From assembly GCF_042685265.1 (NCBI RefSeq), contig NZ_JBHUMX010000002.1: 64,000 bases of DNA; one strand, written 5' to 3'. How positions within the stretch are numbered: the stretch's first letter is position 1; the number at the start of each line of letters is the position of its first letter. Source of the DNA: Oceanobacillus_B kapialis (GTDB lineage: Bacteria > Bacillota > Bacilli > Bacillales > Amphibacillaceae). Positions 63,166 through 64,000 of the stretch are shown here, piece by piece. The notes beneath the pieces were generated by a model that had not been told where the DNA came from, made no database searches, and saw only the letters and a list, made by a program, of their open reading frames with translations. A program made the position numbers and the translations under genes.

Positions 63166-63936
63166 ATGTTCAAATTAAGGGATTTTTTGTATCTTGATGA
63201 AAGAACAATACAAAGATATCTATCTTCCATTGAAGAGGGGTTAGTTAAGGAAGTTTTACAAACTGATATTTCTCAAGAACCTAATTGGAATTTTAATGTG
63301 TCTCTTGGAGAATTACAAAAACTATTGGTATCAGCTGGAATTCCTATTCCAAATATAGGAGTGACACGAAATAGTAAAACTGAAAATATTTCAGTTCAAA
63401 TCACAAAGGAACCTACCATAGATTCACAGTTTGATAAACTCTTTAGGTATCTGGAACCTGCTCTACAGTATTTAGAAGGATTTGACCCCGAAATATGGTC
63501 ACAATTAGAAAATGGGCAATTTGTGTATTATTCTTCAGAAATAAAACTTCCTAAGGGATTTGAGAATGCTCAGTTGCTTACAATGGGGGCTGAAATATAT
63601 GAATTTGCAAAAGAATTTGGCGAGCATAATAATGATTTTGAAAAATTATTAGATGAAAGTAAGAATTATAGAGAAGAATTAGCATCTAAAAAATATACTA
63701 ATGTATATTGCATTCCTTTGGGCTCGCCAAATAAAGATAAATATTACTTCGTAGGCAAGTTGATTCATGATAATTTAGTAGATATAGAGTTAGAAGATTT
63801 ATCTTTTGGAGAAGCAATTACTTTAGCAAGGATTGAACATATACTGCAACCTAGTGATAGATATACTATATATGATGCCACCTTAAAGGGGGCAGATTGT
63901 TTATGGCAGACTAATAATGTAAGGATTGGCATTTAA
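63166..63936 (+). CDS. DUF6414-like protein
   Basis: 256 residues. The start FKLRDFLYLDERTIQRYLSSIEEGLVKE resembles the DUF6414 family (a FLYLDE..SYLSQIEGGLVE-type motif), whose function is unknown. The rest is mixed helix and strand, with no catalytic motif seen. RBS TTGGAGGGG before the ATG. It follows the membrane protein by 110 nt and may act with it. A hairpin follows. Confidence 0.72.
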   Translation: MFKLRDFLYLDERTIQRYLSSIEEGLVKEVLQTDISQEPNWNFNVSLGELQKLLVSAGIPIPNIGVTRNSKTENISVQITKEPTIDSQFDKLFRYLEPALQYLEGFDPEIWSQLENGQFVYYSSEIKLPKGFENAQLLTMGAEIYEFAKEFGEHNNDFEKLLDESKNYREELASKKYTNVYCIPLGSPNKDKYYFVGKLIHDNLVDIELEDLSFGEAITLARIEHILQPSDRYTIYDATLKGADCLWQTNNVRIGI

Positions 63937-63941
63937 TTTAT

Positions 63942-63962
63942 GTAGTGCCCGGAGGGCGCTAC
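63942..63962 (+). terminator. hairpin after the DUF6414-like gene
   Basis: GTAGTGCCC pairs with GGGCGCTAC with one mismatch around GGA; A-rich sequence follows, so termination is only moderately supported. Confidence 0.5.
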
Positions 63963-64000
63963 AAAAATTAAAAAAACCACTTGCCAACCTCTCCAAATAA

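Overview
The window looks like the chromosome of a low-GC, spore-forming type Bacillaceae (Oceanobacillus/Virgibacillus-like rather than Bacillus subtilis itself). Reasons: strong AAGGAGG ribosome binding sites, many Rho-independent terminators, Bacillaceae families (CalY/TasA-like protein, thermolysin-type neutral protease, DUF421/YetF, DUF3889, Lin0512, OhrR, YtrA-like GntR, holin-like type I toxin) and rlmH, which sits near oriC in Bacillus. No rRNA, tRNA, CRISPR array or complete insertion sequence was seen.

Layout. 1-6.2 kb: ABC exporter, two convergent paralogous alpha/beta hydrolases, methyltransferase, GNAT, phosphatase and a small secreted protein. 6.2-9.1 kb: first 21-bp repeat array, CalY-like protein and neutral protease. 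9.2-13 kb: GNAT and SDR genes, an orphan antitoxin-like RNA, a frameshifted P-loop kinase gene, and a deoxyribosyltransferase-like gene. 13.2-20.6 kb: drug exporter, HxlR regulator with flavin monooxygenase/FMN reductase pair, PBP4-type carboxypeptidase and two more 21-bp arrays. 20.7-30 kb: LTA-synthase-like protein, a divergent pair of sigma-region-4-like paralogues with a LexA-type box, LysM/GH19 hydrolase, subtilisin-like protease, DUF421 protein. 30.2-34.1 kb: GntR-controlled operon with two ABC ATPases and two permeases. 34.2-36.2 kb: PadR/DUF4188 operon and a type I toxin-antitoxin locus. 36.3-48 kb: SDR, pentapeptide protein, fourth 21-bp array, small mobile-element-like genes, ohrA/ohrR, two-component system with ABC transporter, kinase-like protein.

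48.0-64 kb: rlmH, then what appears to be a genomic island inserted at the rlmH 3' end, the site used by staphylococcal SCC elements. A large serine recombinase lies against the junction and its reading frame runs through it into rlmH antisense. Behind it are its regulator and a 54-codon gene, a sigma-like protein, HTH protein, RadC, a putative recombination protein, a complete type I restriction-modification operon (hsdM-hsdS-hsdR), a metallopeptidase and an uncharacterised pair (membrane protein plus DUF6414-like protein) that may be a further defence module. The right end of the island was not found and probably lies beyond the window.

The most unusual features are four intergenic arrays of degenerate units in an almost perfect 21-bp register (two DNA turns), the rlmH-targeting island with its read-through recombinase, and the membrane/DUF6414 pair beside the restriction system.
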